Shown: positions 15,182 to 29,600 of the stretch, piece by piece
Layout: each line of letters opens with the position of its first letter
Position numbering within the stretch: the stretch's first letter is position 1
Assembly: GCF_947172395.1 (NCBI RefSeq)
Contig: NC_069090.1
Span: forward strand, 3,854,291 to 3,918,290
DNA: 64,000 bases
Origin: Bicyclus anynana
Taxonomy: Eukaryota; Arthropoda; Insecta; Lepidoptera; Nymphalidae
Direction of reading: 5' to 3'
The notes under the pieces: generated by a model
Database searches by the model: none
What the model was told of the DNA's origin: nothing
Seen by the model: the letters and a program-made list of their open reading frames with translations, nothing else
Program-made: the position numbers and the translations under genes

Positions 15182-17171
15182 AACAAAGTGCCATCTATGA
15201 GCCCTATTCATTACTGCATCGCAACAGGTACTTAAGGTGTACAAAAAGGGAGGTTTCAAAGTTCTCTAAGTATGCCATCTACTGGTGATTTTAAATAACA
15301 AATACTGTTTAACTACCCTTGTAGATGGCAGCAGGCATCTTAAAAGCCTCACCGTACACTGACACTTTGTAACGCATTCACCAACTTCAAGAAAGTTGCG
15401 TATAGAAGTTTTACTTCAAAATAAATGACTGATAAGTTGATTACTTGACCATAATATGAGAGTAACATTTGATATCAAGTTTTACTCCCATGTTTTTCTA
15501 TCACTTGAAATTTTTCCACATCTCTATCGCATGTCGCATTACACCCGGGGGCGGAGTATGGGTAAACTGAAAAGCGCTCGGCATATCATCCAAGGCTAAT
15601 TTCTCAGGGTCCATAAACATTTTTACTTATAGACAACTTAAAATTTAAAGTAATTTTCTAAAATAACATTTTTTTTTTACTTTTCGAAACGTATGCTTTT
15701 ATAGAAAGACGAACAATATCTAACTGGCTAGAGCGGCCTGATCAGCGTCAATGGATAGTGTGGTAATAAAGGGAAGTTTGAGCTTTTTAGTTGAGCGAGT
15801 AGATTCAGCCTGATTTAAAGTTAAAATTGTCTATGACAGATCAAACTCTGCTCATGGACACGCAAGCTAAGAATTATTTTTATTCTTTTTTTCATCAACG
15901 TTTTAAGCTCTTGACTGCAAACTCAGCTGTAGGTATAGCATACGTCAATGACATAATATCTTGAAGTTAAAAACACGTATTGTCGATTGCTAGCGACGCA
16001 AACGAAAATTCACATTCTATGTAGGTACTGCATCGTCACTTACCCATGCTATTGATGTGCAGTTTTAAGTGTCCGTCAGATTTAACTGTGGAGTTTTTCG
16101 AAGTCAGATTTAACTGTGCAGTTTTTCTAATGATTTTGATTGAAATTTCGATTCCATAAAACTGTACAACTGTTTTTATGGAATCGCAATTTAAAATAAA
16201 GTTATAACTAAACTTAAATCGCGGGTTAACGTCAGGTAAAAACGCAGTCAAAAAATACAAAACTACTGGAATGTCGAAATAGACAGACAGAAAGCATACA
16301 TAACGTTCTCTGTCTACCTTGATTGTTGGAATTCTGAAATGAACCTTAAATGTACCTGTGACAAAGTCAGAAGCGAGTTTGTTATTTTTACTATCATAAG
16401 ATTTTTTTTTAAAATTAGTATTAAGAAATATTTTGTGGCATTATTTTACACTTAAAGGCCAGTAAAGCTATACATTTATTTTAGTTTTTAAAGGATATTA
16501 AATATATATAAGCTTTTTTTCATGATTTAATGACAGTCACAAAAAATGAGTGACATTTAGTGTAAGAGCAAGTTGCAGTAAATTGGGGTCCTCTTAGATA
16601 TACATTAAAAATTTACTAAATAATGATTAATTATTATTTGTGAACGCTCGTGACTTCGTACGCCTTGAATTATTTTTGTAATAAAAGTTACGTCACTATT
16701 AAATGAAACTAAGCCTCTACAATATGCGTAATAGATACGAGCATATTGCTCTAAGTAATTTACCAATTTGTGTGAATTTCTAAAATTCCAACCCTATAAC
16801 ATATATATAATGGTATTATATATATTTTGGAAAGGGGTAAGTAATAGGGTAAGCTATGCAAAACGTATTTCCACGCGGGGTTCATAAATATATATCCTAA
16901 AATGTAATATATCCTAATTTACTTCAAAAGCAAACTTAATTAAGAATGTTAGAATATAATTATGATGCTCAAAAAATTGTTCCACAATAAATACAGGGCA
17001 ACGGTGGCAATATTAGATAAAATCATTATCTATAAGTTATAATAATTTTCACAAGTTCTTTTTTGTAGTGTACTTACTTAGTAGGTATTGTTTTAATATG
17101 TATATGAACTTTTACGTTAAGTTCAACAAAACCTTACAACTCTTAAACGTCTAAATAACTATTCTATCTCC
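15182..17171. other. Intergenic, no gene seen
   Basis: AT-rich sequence after the KLF poly(A) signal. A short inverted repeat (gattccataaaa / tttttatggaatc) lies near 16150. No convincing exon was found on either strand. Confidence 0.5.
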
Positions 17172-17179
17172 ATTTAAAT

Positions 17180-17364
17180 CAGAGGTTCTCAAACATTTAT
17201 TTTCTCATGGACCACTTGCTGGTTCCGGTGGACCCCCTGCTACAATTTCGTGGACCCCCGTTTGCAAACCGTGAACCCCATCTTTTTTAATGGCACCAAC
17301 GTGGACCCCGTCAAATCTCCCGTAGACCTTTGGGGGTCCACCTGGACCACTTTGGGAATCAACG
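17180..17364. mobile_element. hAT-like MITE, 185 bp, 8-bp target duplication
   Basis: It starts cagaggttctcaaac and ends ctttgggaatcaacg (imperfect inverted ends). It is flanked by atttaaat at 17172-17179 and 17365-17372. The interior has several gtggacccc/ggggtccac blocks in opposite orientation. It lies in the intergenic region between the KLF and LIM genes. Confidence 0.8.
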
Positions 17365-18436
17365 ATTTAAATAGTATTGTTATTGAAGATATTGTATAGT
17401 GTTCTGTTGTTTGATATTTTAACGCGTTGTGTTTCAAAAGTTTATGAAATGTACTTAATATATTACTTGTTTTGTAATATTTAACAGGGGTGGTGAAATT
17501 GTATAGATTAGTCTATACTAATGCTTTCCAAAAATTAGGTACATAATGGAACATTTCTCTCTCTATAAAAATTTCAAAAAAATGTCTGTTATTTTGTTGA
17601 AAAAAGGTTCGCCATCCCTGTAAAACCATATACATATTATAGTTTTTAATAAACAGCGTAGTTCTAGTGTATATTTCGTATGAACTACCTATCTAGTTTA
17701 ACTAGGTTTTGCAAACATTTTTGCACTGCAAAATTAAATTTTATATTTATGGAGCGGAATCTCTACGCGTGCCTTTTAAGATTGTAGAGAGAGTCCGATT
17801 TGTAGTTTTGATTAATAAATCTGTTTTACCGATAAGTAAATAAACTGATTATCTTCTTTACCGACTCTAAGCTAAGATGATTTTCATTTAGTTAAAGAAA
17901 GTAAAAGTTTGTTTTTAAATACATATTGTATAAAATTCCCTGAAGATTTTTTTTATTTTACGTTAAACTTAATTCAGTTTAACTTTTTCTATCAAATATT
18001 GTGTTAGCAATTATCTATATCACGTTATAGTATTAGCAATGTATTGAAAATTCTGAATTCGAGTCGAGTCGAAATACATGAAAAATTTATTTAAAAATTT
18101 ATTTTAAAACATTATTATAGTATTTTGTTCTGTATCACAAATTGTGATATTAAAATAAGACAATGTAAGATTTATTTAGTATTAAAAAGGTATTTGGGGG
18201 CCAGTATTTTTTGACATTACTATTAGGTACGTATGCAATAAATGATAGTTATAAGCGAAATAATAAATAAAAAAAAAGTACTAAAAATGTTGATCTCAAA
18301 AAATTGGATATTCCTTTCTCTTCGTAACAATTGATCTCAATTGAATATTTATTTTTTATTTACAAGTGAAAAATTGTGTTTACTTACTTACCTATTTGTG
18401 CAATCTCACTTTATAGTCTAAGAGCCCGTGAACCCC

Positions 18437-18897
18437 AGACCTTCGTCATTTTAGAAAAACTGAAAGTTTGTCAGTTTAGGCTCCTACCATAAGTAAGTAC
18501 GGTATCCAATCATAGAGTTTAGACAGTGGTGGCCTTGACAGGTAGCAGATTTTAAGGATCCAGACCCTCAACCGTCTAATTACAATGTGTAATTTTTTCA
18601 TGTTTTCCTGGGCATAATATGAGAAATAATATACCCCGTCGTCGGCAATCCTTTAAAAAAAACACTATTTAATTTGAAATTTCAAGGCTGAAGTGTCTGG
18701 ATATCATTTCTCATATTATGCCGATAAAAATGTAAAAAAATACACTTGATACTTAGACAGTTGAGGGTCTGGATCCTTGAAATCTGATATCACCCAAAGC
18801 CACCACGATCCTAATTCCACAGTTGGCTATGGTACTTATCGATGGTAGGAGCATGAGCTAACAAATTATTATCAGCTATTATAAAATGACGAAGGTC
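18437..18897. mobile_element. Foldback element, about 460 bp
   Basis: Outer arms agaccttcgtcatttta and taaaatgacgaaggtct. Further inverted pairs inside include ggctcctaccat / atggtaggagc, tggatccagaccctcaac / gttgagggtctggatcc and gcataatatgagaaat / atttctcatattatgc. It has no ORF. Confidence 0.8.
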
Positions 18898-20561
18898 TAG
18901 CTGTCGCTGGCTCTCCGTCTATCATTGTTAACTATTTTAAAGGGCTTTGGGGTAATTTCGAAAATGGACCGTGAATTTTTGAATGAAAATTTGTGAACAA
19001 AACCAGACAATATTTTTTGCAGAGTTTCAAATTACAAGACATCAATTTATTTGCCTTTCTAACTCCAGTCGTGTAATATTTTGTATTCTACGATTTTTGT
19101 TATTTTCATAAGTACCCCAAAACACTATTTTACATAATAGAAGAAGATAGTACTTAAATTACTGATTGTTTTCCTTGAAAAATACTTTACGTTTCTTTTA
19201 TCTTTCCGATTAACATTATGCAATTAATGATGCCTTAGTAAATAATTAAGTGTATAGATTTAAAATAGATTTATTAATTACCCAGCATTTTGCCGGCCAG
19301 TAAATAAAATGTATTTTTTTAGATTACAACATAAGATTCCTATTTACATGTTATGCACTTTATACTAAGATTAACTAAAGCTGGACTACCATTAAAGTAA
19401 CAAAAGAAAAAATATATATACGCAAACCAAAATTGAGTTCGCCTGCGCAATATATGAAAAGAGTTTGGATAATGAAAGTCACCCAACAAATTTAAAAAAA
19501 AACCCAAAACTATAGTGAAAATATTGGAATAACTCAGTTTGATACTTGTAATTTTATTTAAGGAGTAATGTTTTTATACATGCGTTTTTAACAAACACTA
19601 GTAGATTTTTTTTTTAATTTGTTAGGCGAATTCAGTCTACTTTCAGTAGGCAAACTCTACGAGGTAGACAACAGGGGAGCGAGAGCGAATGAAGAATGGG
19701 CGACAGTGATTCATCCATTCATTCTTTGACAGAAATGCTCCCTCCCGCACCTCTCAGTCCCCTCTGTCGTCATACCCCGCACACTATTACACGGTTGAAG
19801 ATACATAGAAAGTAGCTAGGTTTGCTTATACTTGTGGATGATAATTATGTTGTAAACAATTCATCCATAATTTTCAAAAGGGCTCAACGTTGTATGGTCG
19901 TCCAAAGCTTTGATACACGAAATGACAATATTTTTTTTTATTATTAGACAAATCTAAATAAAAGTTACTTTTTACTGTGAATAATTGTTTTATTTATTTA
20001 CCCATAGACGTTTTATATGTTGTAATATATCTAAAATCGTCTTTAAAATGGTAAATAAGAAATTCGAAATAAAATGTTTTTAGGGTTCCTTCACACATGT
20101 AAATTAAGAATGATTTGTGTGTGTCTATACTGCGCGAGGTCCGAGAAGCATTTGGCCGGTTTTCTTTTTTGTTTTCTGTTAACATGGTTCACAGTAGGTA
20201 TAATGTTGCTGGAACTTGGCCTGCGCACTACCATGCGCTTGGATAGTATCTACCTATTTTAAGAAGTACGTTTTTTTAATACATAGCTCGTAAAAAACTT
20301 AAACCAACTTAGGTTGCCAATAAATTTCCGGGCCAAATTATTATTAACCATTATTAACTATCGTCGATGACAGTTTTTGAGAGTTTTCGAAGCAATCTAG
20401 TCGCAAAATATTGTTAACATGCTAATTTTGATATAAAATATTTTTCATCCATTAAACAGATGGGTGAAGGTCGTTTCTAATGACTATAATTAACCCGATG
20501 TCTACTGGCTGGTGTAAATTGTAGGTAATTGATGGGCCAAACTATTTAAAAATAAATTTTC
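18898..20561. other. Intergenic or LIM promoter region
   Basis: AT-rich, no exon recognised. An imperfect inverted repeat surrounds gaatgaagaatgggcgac / attcattctttg (19680-19735), between tcagtctactttc and gaaagtagctagg. The LIM promoter should lie in the right half, but no core element stands out. Confidence 0.4.
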
Positions 20562-20627
20562 ATGGCGGATGTCAAATTGAAAAGTAAACCAAAAGTTGTT
20601 GTGACACTAAGAAACACAAAAATGTAG
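20562..20627 (+). other. Possible upstream ORF in the LIM gene leader
   Basis: ATG to TAG, 22 codons, lying 34 bp before the proposed LIM start ATG. It would be a uORF only if transcription begins upstream of 20562, which I cannot tell. Its peptide is Lys/Val-rich with no recognised motif. The LIM ATG has an A-rich context with G at +4. Confidence 0.25.
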
Positions 20628-20661
20628 CAAAAAAAAAAACATTTTCTAAAACATTAAAAAA

Positions 20662-23600
20662 ATGGCGTAAGTAAAGTTTTATATTTCAATAATATAGATA
20701 GACCATAGATCAGTAGGGAGCTATTTATCATTAGTTAAGTGCGTAAGTAATGTTACCTCAGTGAGTGGTAAAAATTGAATGAATGAAATGGTCGATGACG
20801 TTCAAAACCGCTATGAAACAATCCTGCGTTAAGCTTAATGACCCTCAGGGTACGAAATATCGAAACATTATGGAATCGCTACGGATTTAAAAGGCTGTGG
20901 TAAGGTCCCAGGTCCGACAAGTGAGTAATAGATAATAATGATATTTTACCCAACTCAGTTGCGAGGTGTGTGAGCATTGCAATGTCGCCGTGTGCAGCGC
21001 AGAGGCAGTCATGCAAGAGGGATACAGCTATCATGCCAGATGTTACAAATGCTGTGAGTTTACATTTTTTTTATTGCCTATAAGTTGGTCCTTGACTATA
21101 ATCTTACTTGCAGGATTATGGAGTGACTTGCGAAAAATATAAGGCGCTCGTGGGGTTGAGCCGTCCACCGAATAAACACATACATATTTTTTACATTAAT
21201 TCCAGATGTTTGTAGCGAAACAAATTTAAAAGACGCGGACATATTCAAAGGTGTTATATTCTGTTCGGGCTGTTCCAACCGCATATTCCAAGGGTGCTCG
21301 ACCGCGCGTCGTGGCCGCACGCGTCGCTCGCGTCGCCCGGAGTACAAAGAATATAAAAGGAGGGAGAAGCGACACTGTGACAAGGGGTACAATAAGTACG
21401 CCAACCGCGTACTCGAACTGGCCTGGTTGACTGGCACCGACAGCCAGGCAGACAAATCTGGTCACTCTAAGGAATACCTGACGAGGTAATGGAATGCGTC
21501 TTTAATCTAAATAATTTAAAAGTAAAAACCTTTTTAAAAACAAACTTTTTTTTAATTTAAAATGAAAAAAAATAATTTTTACTTTTAATTTTTTTATTTA
21601 TTTACTAAGTCATTACATAATTTATTTTATATAAAAGCTCGTCACTGTGTGAACTTATAGGAAATACGAGTTCTTAATACTCGTATTTCCTATATGTTCC
21701 TCCTTGATAGTGTAGCTTTCTATTGGTGAAAGAATTTTTCAAATCTGTTAAGTTTCTGAGCTTATTCGTTACATACAGTTAGAGCCTCAATAGCTCAACG
21801 GTAAGAGCGGTTGGACTCCTCATCAAGAGGTAGTGGTTCGATCCCCGCCCTGTTGGTCTATTGTCGTACCCACTTCTAATACGGTATGGGAATATTGGCC
21901 ATATTTAAAAAGATGTGACAAAATATATTCTTTAAAACAATACAAATCATTCCTCTTTATAATATAAAGTATAGATGACAGACTATTTATATATACTATA
22001 TTATAGCTAAATTAGTAGTTTTTCTGAAGTAAATACCATGTAGACAATGAAAGTAGTAAGTATACTTAACAATGAAAGTAAGTATACTTACTCTCTTCGG
22101 AGTTTTAAGTCTACCATCAATCACAACGGTACCAAAGAAGCTTTCTTATGTTTTTTTTTTTTTTATTTTAAGCATAGCACCATCCACGGTAGCAACAGCA
22201 CTTACGAATCACCCGTTGCAAATGGTAAGAACATACTTACTCATATTTTTTTCGACGGAATAAACGAATAGTTTGCTTGACGATAGCCATATCAGACTTT
22301 TTAACAGACCACTGCAAGACCAGGCTTCCCTCCGTACAGGAAAGTGGTTATAGAGCCTAGACCCACCATGCTGTCTAATGTGAGTTAGTGGAATCCTCTA
22401 ACGAACTTTTACCGACCGATAATGACCGAGAATGATGGGTTGACGTGTTCTCAAAGGGAGAGGTATTCAAATTCTGAGAATATTTAACAATTGTTTGCTG
22501 ATTTGTTAAAAAAATTGGAACTCGAACCCAGAAACATTGATCCGAAGCCACATATACTAACAACTGAACCAATGAGGTATTACACAGTTATACAACTAAC
22601 TTTAGCTTATTTTATTACCAATATTAACTGTTAGGGTAACTAAACGCCTTAGTAATCTTTTAATTTCCTTTTCCAGCAAAAACCTTTCCAAGTGCCGAAA
22701 TATAGCGCAGGTAAGCTTTCTACGAGTAGTAATAGCCCAGTAGATACAAAGACTGTGATAGCTCAGTGAATATGGTCTTTGCCTTCGATTCGAAGCGCAT
22801 ACAGTTTTTTACATTTTAAGAATTTAAATATCACGTATCTAAAACGACGAAGGAATAACATCATGAGAAAACCTGCATACCTGAAAATTTTCTTACTTTC
22901 TTCTACATTAGGTCAGCGTGGCGGATTTAAAGTCTAAGTCCTCTCAATCTGAGAGAGAGACCCGTCCTCAACAGTAAGGCGAATATGGGTAAAGATTGGT
23001 TAATGATGAGTGATAAGAACACGCCCGCGACTTTGTTAGCGGAGAAAAAAGTACTTGTGGTCTAATTTAATAGGGCATGTAGCACGGATATTGTATTCCC
23101 TTAGTCACTTATTCTTTATCCTTTTTAAATAAAATAGTCTGAATAATTACAAAATCAGTAGGTAGGTCTCGAGAACGGCTGGGGCGATTTTTATAATCTT
23201 TGACCCTTTAATTTATATTTGCCCGGATCGCTGAATAACTATTTAAATAACGAGAAAATTAGTTCCGGGCAGGACAACATCTATCGAGTTCACTTGTATA
23301 TACATGGGCGTAGCGAGGTACGAACGTACGTTGAATCCTGGCTACTCCCATGTGTAGGTATATATGAACATCCAAGTCGTAAAAAGTATTTTATTTGAAT
23401 ATAAGTTTTTTTTTATTTTCAGAGATGGGAACAACAACGACCGTTACAAAGGAATTACTGAAACGTATTCATTCCCCTATTGACAGGTAAGAAAAAACAT
23501 ATAAAAAGACCACAGGGGATTTTATATAAAACTCATTACGATTTGTGATAATTATAATATTGATTAATAATTACTAATCACATCAGAACGTTGCGTTGCG

Positions 23601-26600
23601 TTTCGCGCCGGCCGTTTGCTAGAAACGTTTTACGTCACTTTGTAAACGCGCACGGTAAGCGAGGCGTTTCGGTTACGTGTCTGGCGTAATAATGTGTATT
23701 GAGCTTTAGTATAATACAACCAGCTTTTCAATTACGGGCTGAGAATTTTTACTGAAAATTTCTTGGACGAATGAATCGCTCAGAAGTTATTCCAATTTCC
23801 AAGACCCGACCCAGGTTTTGACCCCAGGGCTCGTGCTTGGAAGCCACATAGACTAACCACGGAGCCAGTTACTTTATCATCTTTGGGCTTGATTTTCTTT
23901 TATTTTTCAGTGGAAGCAAAACTGCACCACCCGCTATGCCAATAAAAAAATATAAAAGTAGACGAGAAAATAAGCATGTACGTATAATATTTGACATTAT
24001 ATAAATATTAACATTATATGAATATGAATAAATCGTTAACAAATAATACCTACTGTATAATTATTTTGTTTCAGAAAAACTGTTGTAGTGATTTGAGAAT
24101 TGCAGGTCAGTTTTCTTGCCGGCTCTTTTTAAAACGCATCGAATTATCGATGCGTTTGTTTTTTTATAAAAAAAACAAGTATGTAGGTACAACGATTTTC
24201 TCTGAGATTATTTCACCTACTTTTAAAAGTTTATTTACTTTACGTTTTATAATTATTGTAGGTTTACCTATCCAGATTTTTTTTTAATCAGTCCTATCAG
24301 TCTGTAATTTTGCGACTTCTGTGTCGGTACTTTTTTCGTACTATTTGATAAACGCTGAAACGAGTACCTATCTACAGATCCGTTTTTTCGATTTTCAATC
24401 TCGATCAATCAATCAATCAATCAATCTTTCGATCTCCCAAAAATCAGCTCACTGTTAAAATTCCCGCTTAGATAGAGCCTATAGTAGCTACTAGCCTAGA
24501 ATAGATCATCCGTTTGGAGAATATGCAGATAGACCCACACGTTTAATAACTAATACTTGGGCCTTTATTATTGTCAAGGTTTAAAATAATTATGAGGAGT
24601 GAGCTACATGAATAAGAATACCTATCTAGACAGCCTTTCTAGATGAATACTGTTTACCAACAAACAAATTAAAAATGAGGGTATAAATCATTAGTCATTA
24701 CACGCCTAATAATAATTATAATTAACTTGTTCTTAAATGAATGAAAATAAATTTGATTAATAAGCTTAAAACAGTTAGATGTGGTTATTATAATTTATAT
24801 TACATATTATAAACAAACCATACAGAATTTAAAATAAATAAATTATGAAATGACATGCGTTTTCTACCTTCATTTCTAATTTCTTTGTTGGTAAACAGTA
24901 CTTATCAAGAAAGGCTGTAGTATAAATAATAATATTCGTATTGTAGAGCTCGGAGCATCTACGGAAATAGCTCACGTGGCTTTGAGGAAGCCATCTGAGG
25001 TCCCGGTCGTCATTAAATCTGAGTAAGTACCTAGAGTCCATAAATGGCCTGATAGCCCAGTGGGATATGACCTCTGCAGTGGGTTCTAATCCGGCCCGGT
25101 GCATGCAACTCCAATTTTTTAGTTATGTGCATTTTAAGAAATTAAATATCGCTTTTCTCATACGGTAAAGGGAAAAACCTGCATACATTAGAATACTCTT
25201 ACAGTGGAATTTATAGGAGTTTGAGGGACACCCCCAGGGGACCATTCTGCCGCTGAGTGTCGAATTCTCAAACGCATAGAGTTTAAATTCGACACTCAGC
25301 GGGTGAACATTCCCCTGGGGCGCCCCCACAACGTCAACGTCGTCAATACGAGTATATTGTCAGATATCCCAGGGCCCAGGGCCAGCGTGGTGGACCTAAT
25401 CTATCCCAGGAGCCTATTCACTCTCATTCTGAGAGGAGACTCGTGCTCAACAACCATCACAAATGGACGTCTAGAAAAATGTGCAAAAATATCATATCGT
25501 CCTCTAAACACCAACAGTTTTGGAGTAATTTCCATTTATAAATTACTCCAAAACTGTTGGTGTTTAGAGGACGTTGGTGTTTTGTTGTTGTTTGTTGGTG
25601 TGTTGGTGTTTTTTAACTTTACAATTGTTTATGTGCGGGCAATGCAGGTATGAAATGTTTTGTACATTTTTCTAGACGTTATGACCAGTCGAATGAGCTA
25701 CCATACATATTTTTATTCGCGGTATCAGTATTTAACACTGTTTCCAAGATGTTGACTTGACTATAACATGTGAAAATGAACTAATGGGCTGATTTACATA
25801 CAATGGTGCTAAATTTCAATATGTTTTTTTCAAGGATCAGTTTAAAGTGGACGCACAGCTTCTCTAACTTGACGCCGGAATCAAGTGAGTTAATCTTATC
25901 AAACTTATAATAAAACCGTAACATTGAAGTATATTTTGAAAATTTTAGTTGGAGGACATTATTTATGTAGTTCAAATTACAAATTCCGCATTCAATTCAG
26001 CTTATATGTATAAAATACGAAGATTCAAAAATCATAAGCTGTTCGTATCAGCAGGCTAATTCAATATCTTTGACGTATGCTAGTTGGCAAGATTCTATGT
26101 AACAAATATCATCCGGTGCTTAAATACAGTTGGATATCACCCAGTAGGTAAATGGCATTTAGTCAATTGATTTGGTATAAGACCAAAATTCTGAGTAGCT
26201 CAATATACTTTAGATATTTTGGCCTTTTATTTAGTTTACTAGCGCTACTTCGTCTGCATGGATTTCACAAATCCCGCGGGAACTGTCGCAGACTTTTTTT
26301 AGAACATTTGAAGGGGAACAATTCTGTCATACATGATTTTTGCGAAACTCTAACCGTTTACTCAGCGCACGCAGCGTATAAGCTCTCAATAGGAAAAAAA
26401 TCACTCGATTTTGAAACATTCTTCATTGGTGCTCTGCTACTATTAGCTTTAGCGTGATAATTTATAACCTATAGCCTTCCTCAATAAATAGGCTACCTAA
26501 CACTGAAATAATTTTTGAAATCAGACCAGTAGTTCCTGAGATTAGCGCTTTCAAGCAAACAAACAAACAAACTCTTCAGCTTTACGAGTTGAATATTAGT

Positions 26601-29600
26601 ATAGTATTTTCATGTTTATTTTTTAGATATTTCCGGTGAAGGCGATTCGAAACCATCGAATCATTCTGCGTGTTCGTCCAATTTGACGAATAGGTACGTT
26701 TTGAAACACGAGATAAGATATTAAATTTTAAAAAATGATACTTTCAGTTTACTTTACGGTCGTAATTATGCCTACTCGTATCATATAAAAGATTGGAACA
26801 ATAAATTCCAGCATTCGCTATCCATAATAAATCAAACTGATGACACGGCTCCCTGAATCACTAATCACTCTATCACTAAATATTATAACAATAACTTATT
26901 GTTAAATTATCTAAAAATAATTAGATTACTTAATTTCTATTGAAGAATATCTTGTAAAATCTTGTGAAAATCTTTGTAAATTGTGAAAATCTTGTATTAT
27001 GTTCTAGCGGGCGTTGCGTAGACTGTGCCATTGGGAGACTGCTAACGTTCCCATATCATAGTTGTGAGTACAAAATAACTAATTATTCTAACATTCATGA
27101 GAGCCCAGTGGATATGACCTCCGCCTTCGATTCCGGAGGATGTGGGTTCGAATCCGGTCCGGGGCATGCACCTCCAACTTTTCAGTTATGTGCATTTTAA
27201 GAAATTAAATATCGCGTGTCTCAAACGGTGAAGGAAAACATCGTGAGGAAACCTGCATACCAGAGAATTTTCTTAATTCCTAACCTAGGCCTAACACCTC
27301 ACATTCTGAGAGGAGACTCGAGCTCAACAGTGAACCGAATATGGGTTGATAATGATGATTCTTACATCCCTATCAATTAACATTACTTACTCGTATCGAG
27401 GTACCAAAGTATCCAAGACCTCAAACAAGATGTACACGTAGACAAATGAGAGGCCCACAGTGAGCTTTTTCAACTTTATTTTTTATTATTTACAAGTTAG
27501 CCCTTGACTACAATCTCACCTGATGGTAAGTGATGATGCAATATAAGATGGAAGCAGGCTAACTTGTTAGGAGTAGGATAAAAAACCACACCCCTTCAGT
27601 TTCTACACGACATCGTACCGGAACGCTGAATCGCTTGGCGGTGCGTTTTTGTCGTTAGGGTGGTAACTAGCCGAGGAATCGAACCCAGGACCTCCGTCTT
27701 GTAAATCCACCGCGCATACCACTGCGCCACCAAGGTCATCAAACTCTCATTAACGGTGTCTTTGGAATCGATATTCATACTGTACAAAAAGCGGAACGAC
27801 CAAATAAGCGGAATAATAAGCAGTTACCTATGTATGTGGTTTGAAATGACAGACGCTTCAATTTTATTTATATACTAGCGGACGCCCGCGACTTCGTCCG
27901 CGTGGAATTTAGTTTTTCACAAATCCCTCGGAAACCATGGATTTTTCCGGGATAATAAGTAACCTATGTGTTAATCCATGCTATAATATATCTCAATGCC
28001 AAATTTCAGCGAATTCGGTTAAGTAGTCGAGGCGTGAAAGAGTAACAAACATTCATATCATTAAAATCATCAGTTTTCGCAAATCTCGGCAAAAGTAGCC
28101 TATGTGTTAATCCAGATTAAAATCCATTTCCATTCCAATCGCTTCTGTAGTAGCGGTGTTAAAGAGTAACAAACATCCAAACATCCAAACATACATCCAA
28201 ACATCCATAAAAACTTTCGCGTTTATAATATTAGTAGGATATTCACTTTGTAATTACCTTCCAGTCAAAAGAAACATTTTGGATCGGAGCTCTCTCATCA
28301 GCACTATTATGAGCACTAGTGATTCTGAGTAAGTACTAATCTATACTATACTCAGAGGCACAATTATCCGCCCACTTTAATATACTAGCGTCATACTAAA
28401 AAGGGCGGATAACTATGCCTCTGAGTATATTATTATAAAGAGGTAAAGTTTGTGGTATTGTAGGGGTAATCTCTATACTGAAACGTTTTTGAAAAATTGT
28501 TTTACCATTAGAAAGCCACAGTGTCATATATTTTATCTCCGTATCATCACGGGAATGGGAACTATGCAGGTGAAACCGTGGGCGTCGGCTAGTATACTTA
28601 TATATAACTAACTTATATGTATACATAACTAGCGGAAGTCGGTTCAGTAGGATACCAAGGGCGTCGGATTCTAACAACTCGGTTCCTATAGAGTAGCTTT
28701 TTAAAAATACATTACATAGTTAGGTACATCCAGAGATTGCCTTCTACAAACTCACAAACTTACTCTTTATAATATTAGTAGGTGTATAGAATATGATCAT
28801 TATTAGCTCACTATTTTAGCCATTTATTTTTCTATATCTACTTAATTACGTATTTCCTATTTATTTCAGAGGCATGTTAAAAAAATTCAGGATACTTTTC
28901 CAACACGAAATCACCGAGCACCAGCGTAAGTTGACAAAATCCGTGTTATTGAGTTCCTTTTTCTTAATGTTTTATTGATAAAAACTTATTTAACAAATTC
29001 AGGTCGGGGTTTAAGAAAGCTGTTTTCTACAATAAACCGCAGAAAGGAACCATACAAACTTGGGTGGTAAGTTATCAAGTAATTTTAAGGTACGAGTAAA
29101 GTTTTGTGTTTCATATTTGAGTGGTCTATAGTTCGATCCCCGTCCGTTAGACGACTCTGGCGAAGTTTCACCTCTTCTAAAATGACGAAGGCATAGCCAT
29201 CATAGGCACAATTGTCACAAAGACACTGGCGTGCACTTCATAGCTGCGAACATGCATTGTCTACCCTGAGGACTGACATCATCAATATCACAACAGCCGA
29301 TGAACTGCTGGTTATAGGCCTCTTGCGGATTTCGTTCTCGTATTTATGCAGGGTAGTGCCTTTAAATGACCACGCCATATGTTTTCTGTGACCACGCTGG
29401 GCAAATGTGTTGGTCGTTCGCAGGGCTAGACTTTTCGGAATTATATCGCTGCTGCCTGACACCGGTCAGCGATACCTGTGGAGTTTAGCCAAATTGAAAT
29501 GGTTATACCGCCATTTATCGGTCTCCAGCCCCCGTAGCCATGCGGCTTGTCGATTCTCTTTCTACGATCGCTAACGCTTCGAATACTAGAAAAAGGTATG

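Noticed and set aside
17240..17437. 65-codon minus-strand ORF
   Set aside because: It is mostly hAT-like MITE sequence and its flank.
21783..21855. tRNA gene
   Set aside because: It has A- and B-box-like text but no acceptor-stem pairing, and related heads occur elsewhere as SINEs.
25303..25653. 116-codon ORF
   Set aside because: It lies across a SINE, a hairpin insert and a MITE; no coding signature.
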